Shown piece after piece: positions 37,484 through 46,607 of a stretch of DNA of 64,000 nucleotides. The position numbers were made by a program, and so were the translations under genes. This stretch comes from Shewanella xiamenensis. Lineage in GTDB: Bacteria > Pseudomonadota > Gammaproteobacteria > Enterobacterales > Shewanellaceae. Under the pieces are notes generated by a model that saw only the letters and a program-made list of their open reading frames with translations, did not search any database and was not told where the DNA came from. The DNA is taken from positions 124,001-188,000 of the forward strand of contig NZ_BMOP01000002.1 in NCBI RefSeq assembly GCF_014647135.1, in the 5' to 3' direction. The first letter of the stretch is position 1; every line of letters starts with the position of its first letter.

Positions 37484-38095
37484 CTACTGATTGACAGGAA
37501 CGGGAATAACCTCGCTATTGTCTTCTACAACGGCACCCGTATTCAATCGTTGTTGTAACATATGATCTTGTATATACGTATTAATTCGGCGACGTTGCTC
37601 GTTCATTTGGTCATTAGTGTAGCTCTGATTTTGTTGAACAGGCCCCGTCTGTAAGCTCACTGGCGACGCACTACCCATCAAAGGACGAGTAACAAGCACA
37701 GGTGATGGCGACGCGGCATCATCAGCTGTTTGGTTAAAGTTCTGTACGCCGACGATGGCAAACATGGCCACAGTAGCGGCAATTGCATACTGACCAAACT
37801 GCTTAAATAGTGGCACTACGCGGTTTTTATCCGTTGTAACTTGTTCAGTAACGCCTATCGGAGCCTTGGCTTGGGGCGAGACAATGGCAGGCTCAAGCTC
37901 AATTGCAGCAGCAATACTTGCACTAAGGTCTAACGCCATAGTCTGGGGTAATTCACCCCGCATAGCATCACCTATCAAATGATAGTTACGCCATTTATTA
38001 TGTGAATGCGTATCGGCAGCAAGTTCTGCCATCGTCTGCACATCTGTCTCTCCATCGACAGCGGCTGATACCCATTCTTGACCTAATTTATCCAT
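37484..38095 (-). CDS. rseA: Anti-sigma-E factor RseA
   Basis: This 203-residue single-pass membrane protein has an N-terminal cytoplasmic sigma-E-binding domain (MDKLGQEWVSAAVDGETDV; HNKWRNYHLIGDAMRG near 31-46), a membrane helix at about 100-118 (FGQYAIAATVAMFAIVGV) and a periplasmic tail rich in Gln/Asn/Ser. DegS then RseP cleavage frees sigma-E under envelope stress. It lies 41 bases after rpoE. Confidence 0.95.
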   Translation of the reverse strand: MDKLGQEWVSAAVDGETDVQTMAELAADTHSHNKWRNYHLIGDAMRGELPQTMALDLSASIAAAIELEPAIVSPQAKAPIGVTEQVTTDKNRVVPLFKQFGQYAIAATVAMFAIVGVQNFNQTADDAASPSPVLVTRPLMGSASPVSLQTGPVQQNQSYTNDQMNEQRRRINTYIQDHMLQQRLNTGAVVEDNSEVIPVPVNQ

Positions 38096-38136
38096 TGTTC
38101 ACCTGTCTAAATTTAAGGGTTTCTTAAAATAAGAAT

Positions 38137-38715
38137 TTAGGCTTCCAGCAAAGGCTGAAGCTTTTTATCGATTGCCTCACGGGCACGGAAGATTCGAGAT
38201 CTTACCGTTCCAACAGGGCAATCCATGATGATGGCGATATCTTCGTAACTCATCCCATCGAGTTCACGCAATGAAATCGCCATACGTAATTCTTCCGGCA
38301 ATGTTTCTAATGTTTCGAAAACCACTTTCTTGATTTCATCCGATAACATTAGTCGCTCTGGGGAGGCAAACTCCTTTAGCGCATCACTACCTTCATAATA
38401 TTCGGCATCCTCGGCATCGACATCATTTGCAGGCGCCCTGCGCCCCTGTGATACGAGGTAATTCTTAGCCGTATTAACGGCTATGCGGTACAACCAGGTA
38501 TAAAACGCACTTTCACCACGAAAGTTTGGCAAAGCTCGATAAGCTTTAATAAACGCTTCCTGTGCTACATCAGCAACGTCGGCTTGGTTACGCACGTAGC
38601 GTGAAATCAAGCTAATCACTTTACTCTGATATTTAAGCACTAACAGGTTAAAAGCGTTTTTATCTCCCCGTTGTACGCGCTCAACTAATTGTTGATCACT
38701 TATTTGTCCACTCAT
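38137..38715 (-). CDS. rpoE: RNA polymerase sigma factor RpoE (sigma-E)
   Basis: This 192-residue ECF sigma factor is close to E. coli RpoE: region 2 (FNLLVLKYQSKVISLISRYV, DVAQEAFIKAYRALPNFRG, FYTWLYRIAVNTAKNYLV) and region 4 (LRELDGMSYEDIAIIMDCPVGTVRSRIFRAREAI). It drives the envelope-stress regulon. First gene of rpoE-rseA-rseB-rseC, divergent from nadB, with an apparent sigma-E promoter in front of it. Confidence 0.98.
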   Translation of the reverse strand: MSGQISDQQLVERVQRGDKNAFNLLVLKYQSKVISLISRYVRNQADVADVAQEAFIKAYRALPNFRGESAFYTWLYRIAVNTAKNYLVSQGRRAPANDVDAEDAEYYEGSDALKEFASPERLMLSDEIKKVVFETLETLPEELRMAISLRELDGMSYEDIAIIMDCPVGTVRSRIFRAREAIDKKLQPLLEA

Positions 38716-38779
38716 CCGAGCCGACTTCTCCCAAATCTAAAATGCTGATTTCTCAGTCGCTCGAATCATATTCACTTAT

Positions 38780-38817
38780 GTAGACTCGCGTGCTTTGAAA
38801 AAGTTCTAAGAATTATA
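38780..38817 (-). promoter_or_regulatory. Sigma-E-type and overlapping sigma-70-type promoters of rpoE
   Basis: On the minus strand AGAACTT (38807-38801) is followed after 16 bases by TCTACA (38785-38780). This fits the sigma-E consensus GGAACTT-N15/16-TCTRA, and E. coli rpoE P2 has the same layout. A TATAAT (38817-38812) just upstream could be a -10 box of a housekeeping promoter. Together they predict autoregulation. Confidence 0.65.
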
Positions 38818-38904
38818 CAAAAAAAGTAAGGTTAAAAGGAAAGTACCCATAATTCGTCAGTTGGTTTACCATAGATGGTACTCTCAGTCATAGCATGATA
38901 CCCG

Positions 38905-40518
38905 ATGAAACAAGTAGTTGAACACCAATCTGACATATTAGTCATAGGTAGCGGTGCCGCAGGTCTGACACTAGCTTTGCATCTTGCTGAAAAAGCAAAC
39001 GTAATTCTGCTTTCAAAAGGCCCTCTCTCGGAAGGGTCGACATACTACGCGCAGGGCGGTATCGCCTCCGTCTTCGATGAAAGTGATACTATCGAATCCC
39101 ATGTAGCCGATACATTAGTGGCTGGTGCTGGTTTGTGCGATAAAGAGGTGGTGACTTTTACCGCCGAAAACGCCAAGAGTGCAATGCAATGGCTAATCGA
39201 ATGTGGCGTGGCTTTCGATAAAGAAGAAGCCACGGGGAACAATGCTAAAGATGCCCCTTATCACCTTACCCGCGAAGGCGGCCATAGCCATAGACGCATT
39301 CTACATGCTGCGGATGCAACGGGCAAAGAGGTGCAGACCACACTGCAAGAACGAGCCCTCGCCCATCCAAACATTCAAGTTTTAGAACGCTATAACGCCA
39401 TCGACCTTATCACCACCCGCAAATTAAATCGTCCCGGTAATCGCGTGTTAGGTGCCTATGTGTGGAACCGAAATGCCGAGCAAGTTGAAACCATCAAGGC
39501 TAAGTTTGTCGCTTTAGCCACTGGCGGTAGTTCTAAGGTTTACCAATATACTTCAAATCCCGATGTGGCTAGTGGTGATGGTATTGCGATGGCATGGCGG
39601 GCAGGTTGCCGCGTTGCCAACATGGAATTCAATCAATTCCATCCAACTTGCTTATACCACGCTGATGCCCGTAACTTTTTACTGACCGAAGCTCTACGTG
39701 GTGAAGGTGCCTATTTGCGTCGCCCTGATGGCAGCCGCTTTATGCCAGACTTTGATGAACGTGCAGAGTTAGCTCCCCGTGACATCGTTGCCCGCGCCAT
39801 TGACTATGAGATGAAACGTCTCGGTGCCGATTGCGTGTATCTGGATATCAGCCATAAAGATGCTGACTTTGTAATGAAGCATTTCCCGACGATTTACAGT
39901 CGCTGCTTAGAACTCGGTATTGATATTACAAAGGACGCTATTCCGGTCGTCCCGGCAGCCCACTATACCTGTGGTGGGGTGATGACAGACTTACATGGTC
40001 AAACCGATCTCAATGGTCTCTATGCCATTGGTGAAGTCGCTTATACAGGCTTGCATGGCGCCAACCGCTTGGCAAGTAACTCGCTGCTTGAGTGCTTGGT
40101 ATTTGCGCGGGCAGCCTCCCAAGATATTGAGAGTCAACTGCATAAAATCCCCTTACCAGGCCCAATTCCCGCATGGGATGAAAGTAAAGTGTCTAATTCT
40201 GATGAAGAAGTCGTTATCGCCCACAACTGGCACGAACTGCGCCTGTTTATGTGGGACTATGTGGGTATCGTACGCTCAGATAAACGCTTAGAGCGCGCAC
40301 TGCGCCGCTGCTTGATGTTGCAGCAGGAAATCCAAGAGTATTACAGCAACTTCAGAGTCAGTAATAACCTGCTTGAACTGCGTAACTTAGTGCAAGTGGC
40401 GGAACTCATTATTCGCTGCGCGATGGAACGTAAAGAAAGTCGAGGGCTGCACTATAATATTGACCATCCTGAAAAGTCAGCTTCTCCACTACCGACCATT
40501 TTGCAACCTGAAAAATAA
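38905..40518 (+). CDS. nadB: L-aspartate oxidase NadB
   Basis: This 537-residue FAD enzyme oxidises L-aspartate to iminoaspartate, the first step of NAD synthesis. Motifs: [20 protein letters not shown] (FAD site, residues 9-28), [61 protein letters not shown] and [16 protein letters not shown]. It belongs to the succinate dehydrogenase/fumarate reductase flavoprotein superfamily. Placement next to rpoE on the opposite strand is conserved in enterics. Confidence 0.97.
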   Translation: MKQVVEHQSDILVIGSGAAGLTLALHLAEKANVILLSKGPLSEGSTYYAQGGIASVFDESDTIESHVADTLVAGAGLCDKEVVTFTAENAKSAMQWLIECGVAFDKEEATGNNAKDAPYHLTREGGHSHRRILHAADATGKEVQTTLQERALAHPNIQVLERYNAIDLITTRKLNRPGNRVLGAYVWNRNAEQVETIKAKFVALATGGSSKVYQYTSNPDVASGDGIAMAWRAGCRVANMEFNQFHPTCLYHADARNFLLTEALRGEGAYLRRPDGSRFMPDFDERAELAPRDIVARAIDYEMKRLGADCVYLDISHKDADFVMKHFPTIYSRCLELGIDITKDAIPVVPAAHYTCGGVMTDLHGQTDLNGLYAIGEVAYTGLHGANRLASNSLLECLVFARAASQDIESQLHKIPLPGPIPAWDESKVSNSDEEVVIAHNWHELRLFMWDYVGIVRSDKRLERALRRCLMLQQEIQEYYSNFRVSNNLLELRNLVQVAELIIRCAMERKESRGLHYNIDHPEKSASPLPTILQPEK

Positions 40519-40544
40519 GCGGATAGCTTAACTTAAACGCTTTT

Positions 40545-40580
40545 AACGGGCTAAATCTTAACAAGGATTTAGCCCGTTTG
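40545..40580 (+). terminator. Terminator after nadB
   Basis: AACGGGCTAAATC (40545-40557) pairs with GATTTAGCCCGTT (40566-40578) around an eight-base loop. The following bases are TGTTATTT, a modest T run. Confidence 0.8.
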
Positions 40581-40615
40581 TTATTTAGACGGTGTGAAAG
40601 TCGCATCACTCACAG

Positions 40616-40669
40616 TTCAGATTCAGATTCAGATTCAGATTCAGATTCAGATTCAGATTCAGATTTAGA
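40616..40669. repeat. Tandem hexanucleotide repeat (TTCAGA)n
   Basis: Eight perfect copies of TTCAGA (40616-40663) are followed by one changed copy, TTTAGA (40664-40669). The array touches the TAA stop of the ygfX-like gene at 40670-40672. Read on the minus strand in that frame it would encode Ser-Lys then repeated Ser-Glu, ending at TGA (40612-40610). Confidence 0.95.
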
Positions 40670-41110
40670 TTAAAGTAGTTCGTGTTGGCTCACAGCCTGA
40701 GTTTTAACTTTAAGTAATAGCCGACACAAGTGGCGATAATCTGTATCACTAAACATATCCGCCCATAGAGGTAAGAGATGCAACCTATCGGCAGATTGAT
40801 AGTAAACCAAGCAGATAAACGGCGTTACCCAAGTTCTGGGCAATACATGAAACGCCTCCCCCGTTGATAGCCAGCCGTCTCCTTGACCATTAAGCTCAAA
40901 ACGGCAATGCCATTTCCTCAGTTGCCATAACTGAGAGCACAAGAATCCCAATATTAAGACGGCGAGTATAGCCCTCAGTTCATGTAGTACTGCGGTATCC
41001 GTTTCTGGCCAGAGAAGTAAAGAAGTGCTACAGACACAAACAAATACGACCAACGAGAGACGTTGGTCAAAGGAGGCTTTTACACTAAAACTATGGCGCA
41101 GCTCGGCCAC
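40670..41110 (-). CDS. ygfX: YgfX-like inner-membrane protein (CptA family)
   Basis: This 146-residue protein has two adjacent membrane helices (about 18-35 and 42-60) and a soluble C-terminal part with WLSTGEAFHVLPRTWVTPF, the layout of the YgfX family. E. coli YgfX was reported as a toxin acting on FtsZ and MreB, paired with SdhE (YgfY). The toxin-antitoxin role is disputed. The start is GTG at 41110, inside sdhE, giving a 20-base overlap. Directly behind the stop codon lies a hexanucleotide repeat in the same frame. Confidence 0.8.
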   Translation of the reverse strand: MAELRHSFSVKASFDQRLSLVVFVCVCSTSLLLWPETDTAVLHELRAILAVLILGFLCSQLWQLRKWHCRFELNGQGDGWLSTGEAFHVLPRTWVTPFICLVYYQSADRLHLLPLWADMFSDTDYRHLCRLLLKVKTQAVSQHELL

Positions 41111-41330
41111 GGACTTGCACTACCATGCGGGCAAGCTCAGGATCAGGGCAAACTTCATGACCCATAAACCATGCAAATAATTCAGGATCTTCACACTCGA
41201 GCAAACGAATAAACAGGGCTTTATCTTCATCAGACAAATCCTGATAAACATTCTCAACGAAGGGCTGGAACAAAACGTCTAATTCGAGCATTCCGCGGCG
41301 ACATGCCCAACGGACCCGTGCAATGTTCAT
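41091..41330 (-). CDS. sdhE: FAD assembly factor SdhE
   Basis: This 79-residue protein starts MNIARVRWACRRGMLELD. The RGxxE motif (RGMLE) is the site needed for covalent flavinylation of succinate dehydrogenase and fumarate reductase. FIRLLECEDPELFAWFM matches the family core. A TTG start at 41354 would add eight residues. The ATG at 41330 lines up with E. coli SdhE, though its GGAG ribosome site is only three bases away. sdhE-ygfX is the usual pair. Confidence 0.9.
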   Translation of the reverse strand: MNIARVRWACRRGMLELDVLFQPFVENVYQDLSDEDKALFIRLLECEDPELFAWFMGHEVCPDPELARMVVQVRGRAAP

Positions 41331-41423
41331 TAACTCCAAGTTAATCTCTCCCAAAACAAAATTCGCCTTAGTCTACCAGTTCAGTCCATGGAGTGTCGAT
41401 GCAAGCGTTGTTGAAACACAAGT

Positions 41424-42332
41424 TTAATACTGCTTAACTTGAGTATCTAATCCGGCAAATAAATCACTAAAATCCGTTTCTAGGAGGCGTTTAACTGCAG
41501 GATGCTGGATCATCCGTTCGGCAAACATCACATGGTACTCTTCTTTCACATCTAAGGTTTCACCAAGTAAATGCATGCCATGGGAAATCACTTCTTGGGG
41601 ATAAATCGACGGCATGACAAAGATACCGCGCTTAAGGTAACCAAAAGCCTTCATCATGGCCGCATCATCAAACTCTCCTAAAATACTCACCTTAAGATTT
41701 TGCTCATCAAACCAACGATATAGTTGCTGACCGAGCGAAGTTCTACGACCGGGAATCAATAGCGGCCCTTGCTCTAAACAGGCAGGGAAATCCGCACTGT
41801 AAGCTTCAGCAGAAAAGAAACTCACACCACACTCACCCAGTTTTTTCGATAGAATTTCGGGATATTTAAGTGACTCGCCCGCACAGTCTGAAAGGATCAT
41901 ATCGAGTTTATGCTCGCGTAAGCGAGACATTAAGCTTTCATGGGTCGCCTCATAACAGGCAAGGTGCATAGAGCCATCATTAGGAACAACCGAGAGCAAC
42001 ACTCTACTTGATAAGGCTTTCGATAAAGCATCAGCAATCCCAACCTCAAATAGAATAGCGTCATCTTTTTGATAGTTAAGTAAATCGAGCATCTCATAAC
42101 TGAGAGAAAACATTCTATCGGCATAACGAAAGACGAGCTCTCCGAGCTCTGTCGCTTCTAGATTTCTGCCGACACGTTTAAATAAGCTACCGTTTAGCCT
42201 GTCTTCTAAGGCGCGGATTTGCCCAGTAATCGTTTGTGGAGCTAAATAAAGGGCTTCTGCAGCTTTTGCCACAGAGCCCTTTTTCTTAATCATCCAAAAA
42301 TAGTAAAGATGGTTGTAATTGAGATGGAGCAT
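41424..42332 (-). CDS. nhaR: LysR-family activator NhaR
   Basis: This 302-residue LysR regulator has an N-terminal winged helix (LYYFWMIKKKGSVAKAAEALYLAPQTITGQIRALE) and a substrate-binding-like C-terminal domain. It matches E. coli NhaR along its length (ALSKALSSRV, HKLDMILSDC, LGECGVSFF, LLIPGRRTSLGQ, MFAERMIQHPAVKRL). NhaR activates nhaA in response to Na+. The frame is open to a GTG at 42362, but that overlaps a hairpin. The ATG at 42332 gives MLHLNYNHLYYFW, the expected start. nhaA lies 483 bases upstream on the same strand, with one small gene between them. Confidence 0.92.
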   Translation of the reverse strand: MLHLNYNHLYYFWMIKKKGSVAKAAEALYLAPQTITGQIRALEDRLNGSLFKRVGRNLEATELGELVFRYADRMFSLSYEMLDLLNYQKDDAILFEVGIADALSKALSSRVLLSVVPNDGSMHLACYEATHESLMSRLREHKLDMILSDCAGESLKYPEILSKKLGECGVSFFSAEAYSADFPACLEQGPLLIPGRRTSLGQQLYRWFDEQNLKVSILGEFDDAAMMKAFGYLKRGIFVMPSIYPQEVISHGMHLLGETLDVKEEYHVMFAERMIQHPAVKRLLETDFSDLFAGLDTQVKQY

Positions 42333-42356
42333 CGCCAATGAGCTTCCTATTAGGGA

Positions 42357-42380
42357 TGCCACAGCATCTATGCTGTGGCA
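42357..42380. repeat. Inverted repeat between nhaR and the upstream small gene
   Basis: TGCCACAGCA (42357-42366) pairs with TGCTGTGGCA (42371-42380) around a TCTA loop. It lies past the stop of the 42427-42813 gene and ahead of nhaR. No T run follows, so it may be a weak terminator or mRNA end. Confidence 0.65.
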
Positions 42381-42426
42381 TATCGGGTAGCAATGACCCA
42401 GCTTAACAAATAATGAGTCAATATCG

Positions 42427-42813
42427 CTATTTTAAACGCTGGCAATCCAATAAGTTAACAACGATTCCTTGAAGTTGCTCTAAATCTGCGGCAGTACCAG
42501 TGCTAACCGCTTCAGTCACCCCAGAGACTAAACTGTCACGATCAGGAATTCGACTAGCACAATAAGTACGGTTTGCTTCTTGGAAACGTTTACCGCCACG
42601 GTATTTTAATGCTCTAGACTCGTAACCATTGGTTTCAAGCCTCGCGCCTAATGCCTCAGGTTTAAACATTAATGCCCCATCAACTATCCCCTCAAGATAG
42701 CTTTGGCAGGTTTGTGATGCGACATCTTTGTTACAGGCATCAATTTGCGAAGCCATGGCACTTGAAGATAATGCTAACAATGCAGCAACTCCCACTAATT
42801 TCATATTTATCAT
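42427..42813 (-). CDS. Small periplasmic protein, possibly Rap1a/Tai-like
   Basis: This 128-residue protein has a signal peptide (MINMKLVGVAALLALSSSAMA, cut near residue 21). The mature part has four cysteines (DACNK, QTCQSYLEGIVDG, TYCASRIPDRDSL, LLDCQ), suggesting two disulfides. The order C..YLxGxxDG...C..P....L is reminiscent of the Rap1a/Tai fold of T6SS immunity proteins and related periplasmic proteins, but the likeness is loose. GGAG seven bases before the ATG supports the start. It sits between nhaA and nhaR, three bases past the nhaA stop, so it is very likely cotranscribed with nhaA. Confidence 0.75.
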   Translation of the reverse strand: MINMKLVGVAALLALSSSAMASQIDACNKDVASQTCQSYLEGIVDGALMFKPEALGARLETNGYESRALKYRGGKRFQEANRTYCASRIPDRDSLVSGVTEAVSTGTAADLEQLQGIVVNLLDCQRLK

Positions 42814-42815
42814 AG

Positions 42816-43985
42816 TTATACTCCTTTTTTTGGTAACACTTTTGATAACCAGAAATACCCGATCAAGGCTGCGAGAATTGAGCCAATCAAGGTGCCAAGG
42901 CGTGCTAAATCGCCGAACATAGGGTCTGCCTGCTCAAATGCCAACGAAGCAATAAACATCGACATGGTAAAACCAATCCCGCACATCGCCGCCACGGGTG
43001 CGATCTGTTTCCAACCGATACCATCAGGCAACTGTGCCAACTTAAGCTTGACAGCAACAAAGCTAAACAGCATCACCCCTATCGGTTTACCTAACATTAA
43101 TCCCAACGCAATCCCCACTGGCACAGGGGAAATAAGCGTATCTAAGCTCATGTTTCCTAAAGCGACTCCGGCATTAGCAAAGGCAAATACAGGCAGAATT
43201 AGGAAGGTGCTCCATGGGTGTAAACTATGCTCTAAATGCTCAGAAGGCGAACTACCATCTTTTGCCCGAAGAGGAACACAGAAGGCAATAATGACACCCG
43301 CTAATGTGGCATGAACACCTGACTTGAGCACTGCAACCCACAGGATAAGCCCTAATACGCCATAGGGTGCTAATGAAGTCACTCCTTTACGGTTTAAAGC
43401 AACTAAACCAACAATCGCAATACTGGCAATGATTAAACTAATGGTTGATAAATCGGTACTGTAGAAGAGGGCGATAATCACAATAACGCCTAAATCATCA
43501 ATAATGGCTAATGCCAGCAGAAAGACCTTTAAAGCAACGGGTACGCGGCTACCTAGCAACGCCATGATCCCCAAAGCAAAAGCAATATCCGTCGCTGCAG
43601 GAATTGCCCAACCCGCTTGAGTGATAGGATCACCATAGTTAAATAAAAGATAAATTCCCGCAGGCACTAACATGCCACCAATGGCAGCAAAAGTTGGCAG
43701 AGAAGCCTGTGCCACACTCGATAATGCGCCTTCGAGTAGCTCGCGCTTAACTTCTAAACCAATCAGCAAGAAAAACAGCGCCATTAGACCGTCGTTAATC
43801 CACAGCAACAATGGCTTATGCAGATCGAGTGCACCGACACGCACCTGTACTTCAGTACCGAGAAAACCTTGATAGAGTCCCGCGAGAGGAGAATTGGCCA
43901 TCAGCATGGCAAAGGCAACGGCAATCAATAAAAGGATGCCGCCGGCGGACTCTTGGCTTAAAAAATTTCTAATCGCTTTTTCCAT
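42816..43985 (-). CDS. nhaA: Na+/H+ antiporter NhaA
   Basis: This 389-residue protein has about twelve membrane segments. It exports Na+ or Li+ in exchange for two H+. The key residues are in [13 protein letters not shown] (Asp, equivalent to E. coli D133) and [20 protein letters not shown] (the pair D163-D164); [16 protein letters not shown] and FANAGV are also typical. The frame extends 25 residues upstream to 44060, but GGGAG six bases before ATG 43985 and the [16 protein letters not shown] start mark the true N-terminus. Confidence 0.96.
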   Translation of the reverse strand: MEKAIRNFLSQESAGGILLLIAVAFAMLMANSPLAGLYQGFLGTEVQVRVGALDLHKPLLLWINDGLMALFFLLIGLEVKRELLEGALSSVAQASLPTFAAIGGMLVPAGIYLLFNYGDPITQAGWAIPAATDIAFALGIMALLGSRVPVALKVFLLALAIIDDLGVIVIIALFYSTDLSTISLIIASIAIVGLVALNRKGVTSLAPYGVLGLILWVAVLKSGVHATLAGVIIAFCVPLRAKDGSSPSEHLEHSLHPWSTFLILPVFAFANAGVALGNMSLDTLISPVPVGIALGLMLGKPIGVMLFSFVAVKLKLAQLPDGIGWKQIAPVAAMCGIGFTMSMFIASLAFEQADPMFGDLARLGTLIGSILAALIGYFWLSKVLPKKGV

Positions 43986-44056
43986 CTTGCACTCCCAAAA
44001 ATCATAATAGATTGAGTGTAGACGAAGAAAATGAACAAGTATAATCGTTAGTTTCG

Positions 44057-44085
44057 ACAAAACACCTCGGCTATTCCGAGGTGTT
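44057..44085 (-). terminator. Terminator after thyA
   Basis: The stem AACACCTCGG (44061-44070) pairs with CCGAGGTGTT (44076-44085). The minus strand then reads TTTTGTCG. It lies 17 bases past the thyA stop and separates it from nhaA. Confidence 0.85.
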
Positions 44086-44102
44086 GGTCGATTAATTCGC
44101 CA

Positions 44103-44897
44103 TTAAACGGCAACAGGCGCTTTGATATGTGGATGTGGATCGTAGTGGGTCAGTTCGAAGTCTTCGAATTGATAATCGAAAATAGAGGCAGGTTTACGCA
44201 AAATTGTCATGGTGGGTAAAGGTCTTGGCTCACGGGTCAACTGCAACGCAGTTTGCTCCATATGGTTGGAGTATAAATGTGTATCGCCACCCGTCCAAAC
44301 AAAGTCACCTAAGGCTAAATCACATTGTTGCGCGACCATCATCGTCAGCAACGCATAGCTGGCGATATTGAATGGCAAACCTAAAAATACATCACAACTG
44401 CGTTGGTACAACTGGCAGGATAATTTGCCGTCGGCGACATAAAACTGGAAAAACGCATGGCATGGCGCCAGTGCCATTTTATCCAGCTCGCCCACGTTCC
44501 ATGCAGAGACAATCAAACGGCGCGAGTCGGGTTGCGATTTAATTTGCGCAATGACCTGCGAAATTTGATCGATAGCCTCACCACCTTGGGTCGGCCAACT
44601 GCGCCACTGCGCGCCGTACACAGGGCCTAAATCGCCGTTTTCATCGGCCCATTCATCCCAAATACTGACCTTATTGTCACGCAGATAAGCAATATTGGTC
44701 TCCCCTTTCAGGAACCACAACAGCTCATGGATAATCGAGCGCATATGGCACTTCTTGGTGGTCACTAAGGGGAAGCCCTTACTCAAATCGAAACGCATTT
44801 GATAGCCAAACACCGAGCGAGTGCCTGTACCTGTGCGGTCTGATTTATCCACACCTTCGGCTAAAATGTGTTTCATCAAGTCTAAATACTGCTGCAT
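44103..44897 (-). CDS. thyA: Thymidylate synthase ThyA
   Basis: This 264-residue enzyme (the length of E. coli ThyA) methylates dUMP using methylene-tetrahydrofolate. The catalytic Cys lies in [12 protein letters not shown] (about residue 146), followed by [26 protein letters not shown]. The start overlaps the lgt stop by one base, so the two are coupled. lgt-thyA is a conserved pair, and with ptsP and rppH this is the E. coli order with one inserted gene. Confidence 0.98.
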   Translation of the reverse strand: MQQYLDLMKHILAEGVDKSDRTGTGTRSVFGYQMRFDLSKGFPLVTTKKCHMRSIIHELLWFLKGETNIAYLRDNKVSIWDEWADENGDLGPVYGAQWRSWPTQGGEAIDQISQVIAQIKSQPDSRRLIVSAWNVGELDKMALAPCHAFFQFYVADGKLSCQLYQRSCDVFLGLPFNIASYALLTMMVAQQCDLALGDFVWTGGDTHLYSNHMEQTALQLTREPRPLPTMTILRKPASIFDYQFEDFELTHYDPHPHIKAPVAV

Positions 44898-45703
44898 TAC
44901 TGCTTACCCTCTGGACGAAGAATTAAATATAAACCGAAGAGGATCATCGGCACTGAGAGGATCTGCCCCATTGTCATAAAGCCCCAATAGAGTCCTAACT
45001 GTGCATCAGGTTGCCTTACCGTTTCGACAATCACGCGGAAAATACCGTAGCCTAGTAAGAACATACCCGATACTGCGCCGACTTTCTTAGTACGTTTACT
45101 GAACCAATAAAGGAGCAAGAATAATGCAACACCTTCAAGAGCAAATTGATAGAGCTGCGAGGGATGGCGTGGTTCTGGTCCACCGCTTGGGAACACCATA
45201 GCCCAAGGCACATCAGTCACGCGGCCCCATAGCTCACCATTTATAAAGTTACCAATACGGCCGGCCCCAAGCCCAATAGGCACCACGGGCGCCACCATAT
45301 CCGCCACGGCAAAGAAGGTACGCTTTTGCTTCCAAGTGATATAAATCATGGCGGTAATCACCCCAATCAAACCACCGTGAAAGGACATGCCACCTTCTGA
45401 AATTTTAAATAAATACATTGGACTAGCGAGAAAATAATCAAAATGATAGAAGAGCACATAGCCAATACGACCGCCTAATATCACCCCTAGGAAGCCATAA
45501 AACAGTAAATCGGAAACCTGCTCTCTCGTCCATAAACCATTGGAACGGTCAGCCTGACGATTGAGTAACCACATCGCCGCCACAAAACCCACTAAGTAAG
45601 TAAATCCATACCAACGCAGCGCAGGTTCAAAGGTTTGTCCAAAAATATCAAAGGGACCAAACTTCACGATCACAGGATCGATATTGGGAAAATTCAATGC
45701 CAT
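44897..45703 (-). CDS. lgt: Prolipoprotein diacylglyceryl transferase Lgt
   Basis: This 268-residue inner-membrane enzyme has seven helices. It transfers diacylglycerol from phosphatidylglycerol to the lipobox Cys of prolipoproteins, the first step of lipoprotein maturation. The Lgt signature [18 protein letters not shown] is at about residues 138-155, and [12 protein letters not shown] (about 94-105) contains the conserved His. It lies 45 bases after the TauE-type gene. Confidence 0.98.
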   Translation of the reverse strand: MALNFPNIDPVIVKFGPFDIFGQTFEPALRWYGFTYLVGFVAAMWLLNRQADRSNGLWTREQVSDLLFYGFLGVILGGRIGYVLFYHFDYFLASPMYLFKISEGGMSFHGGLIGVITAMIYITWKQKRTFFAVADMVAPVVPIGLGAGRIGNFINGELWGRVTDVPWAMVFPSGGPEPRHPSQLYQFALEGVALFLLLYWFSKRTKKVGAVSGMFLLGYGIFRVIVETVRQPDAQLGLYWGFMTMGQILSVPMILFGLYLILRPEGKQ

Positions 45704-45748
45704 AACTTATCCATCAACAGCCTCAAATTGAGGGCTAAAAACTAAAAA

Positions 45749-46549
45749 TCAGCTCAGAATTAATTTGAGACCGACACAAAGGAGTAAAAGTGCAAATATT
45801 TTTTTAAGGACTGGGGTGGGCCAAGTGCTTGCAGCCTTCACACCAACCGGAGCCATTAAAATTGAGGTTATGATTAAGCCAAATAACGCCGGTAAATAGA
45901 TATAGCCTAAGGTACCATAAGGCAATTCAGGGGCATTCATGCCCGCAATAATATAGCCGAAACTGCCAGAAAGAGAGATTAAAAAGCCCATCGCAGCAGA
46001 AAAACCTACGGCTTGACGCATCTGTAAACCATAAAAAGTCAAAAATGGCACTATCAGTATACCGCCACCTATTCCTGTCAAACCGGCCAAAACCGCAATC
46101 AAAGCTGATACAACAAAAAGCACGACTGAATTAGGTAATTGGCGATTTGATTCGGCTTTTACGGGATAAGCCATTTGAATTGTCATTAAAATCACAAAGA
46201 TGGCAAAACCTTTCTGTAAAGCATCAGCAGGAATACGCTCAGCAATAAAACCTGAAGCCAGCGCGCCTATAATCAGGCCCGGTAACATTGATTTGAACAA
46301 TTCCCAAGGCACATTACCGCGCTTATGGTGGGCACGTGCCGATGAAATAGAGGTAAGAATAATGGCGGCTAGCGAAGTGGCAATCGCAATATGGGGTAGC
46401 TGAGTTGAGCTAATACCGACCGATGGCAAAATATAAAGCAATGCAGGCACGACAATCAAGCCGCCGCCGATACCTAATAATCCTGCCATAAAACCGACAA
46501 ACGCACCTAACGCCAAGCAAATAAAGAACACCAACAACAAACTATCCAC
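45749..46549 (-). CDS. TauE/SafE-family membrane transporter
   Basis: This 266-residue protein has seven or eight membrane segments and the two family repeats, GLLGIGGGLIVVPALL (about 23-38) and AGLTGIGGGILIVPFLTFYGL (about 155-175). The family exports sulfite, sulfoacetate or other organic anions, and this member's substrate is unknown. It sits between ptsP and lgt, where E. coli has no gene, and is likely cotranscribed with them. Confidence 0.9.
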   Translation of the reverse strand: MDSLLLVFFICLALGAFVGFMAGLLGIGGGLIVVPALLYILPSVGISSTQLPHIAIATSLAAIILTSISSARAHHKRGNVPWELFKSMLPGLIIGALASGFIAERIPADALQKGFAIFVILMTIQMAYPVKAESNRQLPNSVVLFVVSALIAVLAGLTGIGGGILIVPFLTFYGLQMRQAVGFSAAMGFLISLSGSFGYIIAGMNAPELPYGTLGYIYLPALFGLIITSILMAPVGVKAASTWPTPVLKKIFALLLLCVGLKLILS

Positions 46550-46607
46550 ACGAATACCTACAGCGTGATTAAGTGAAGCCTTAGCTTAAAGCAAAAGGCA
46601 CGATTAG

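Noticed and set aside
40670-41330. sdhE-ygfX as a plain toxin-antitoxin module
   Set aside because: SdhE's established role is flavinylation of succinate dehydrogenase, and the toxin claim for YgfX is disputed. The pair is core genome and shows no sign of mobility.
43986-44060. Longer N-terminus for NhaA
   Set aside because: The extra 25 residues are not part of the family, and the well-spaced GGGAG before ATG 43985 fixes the start.
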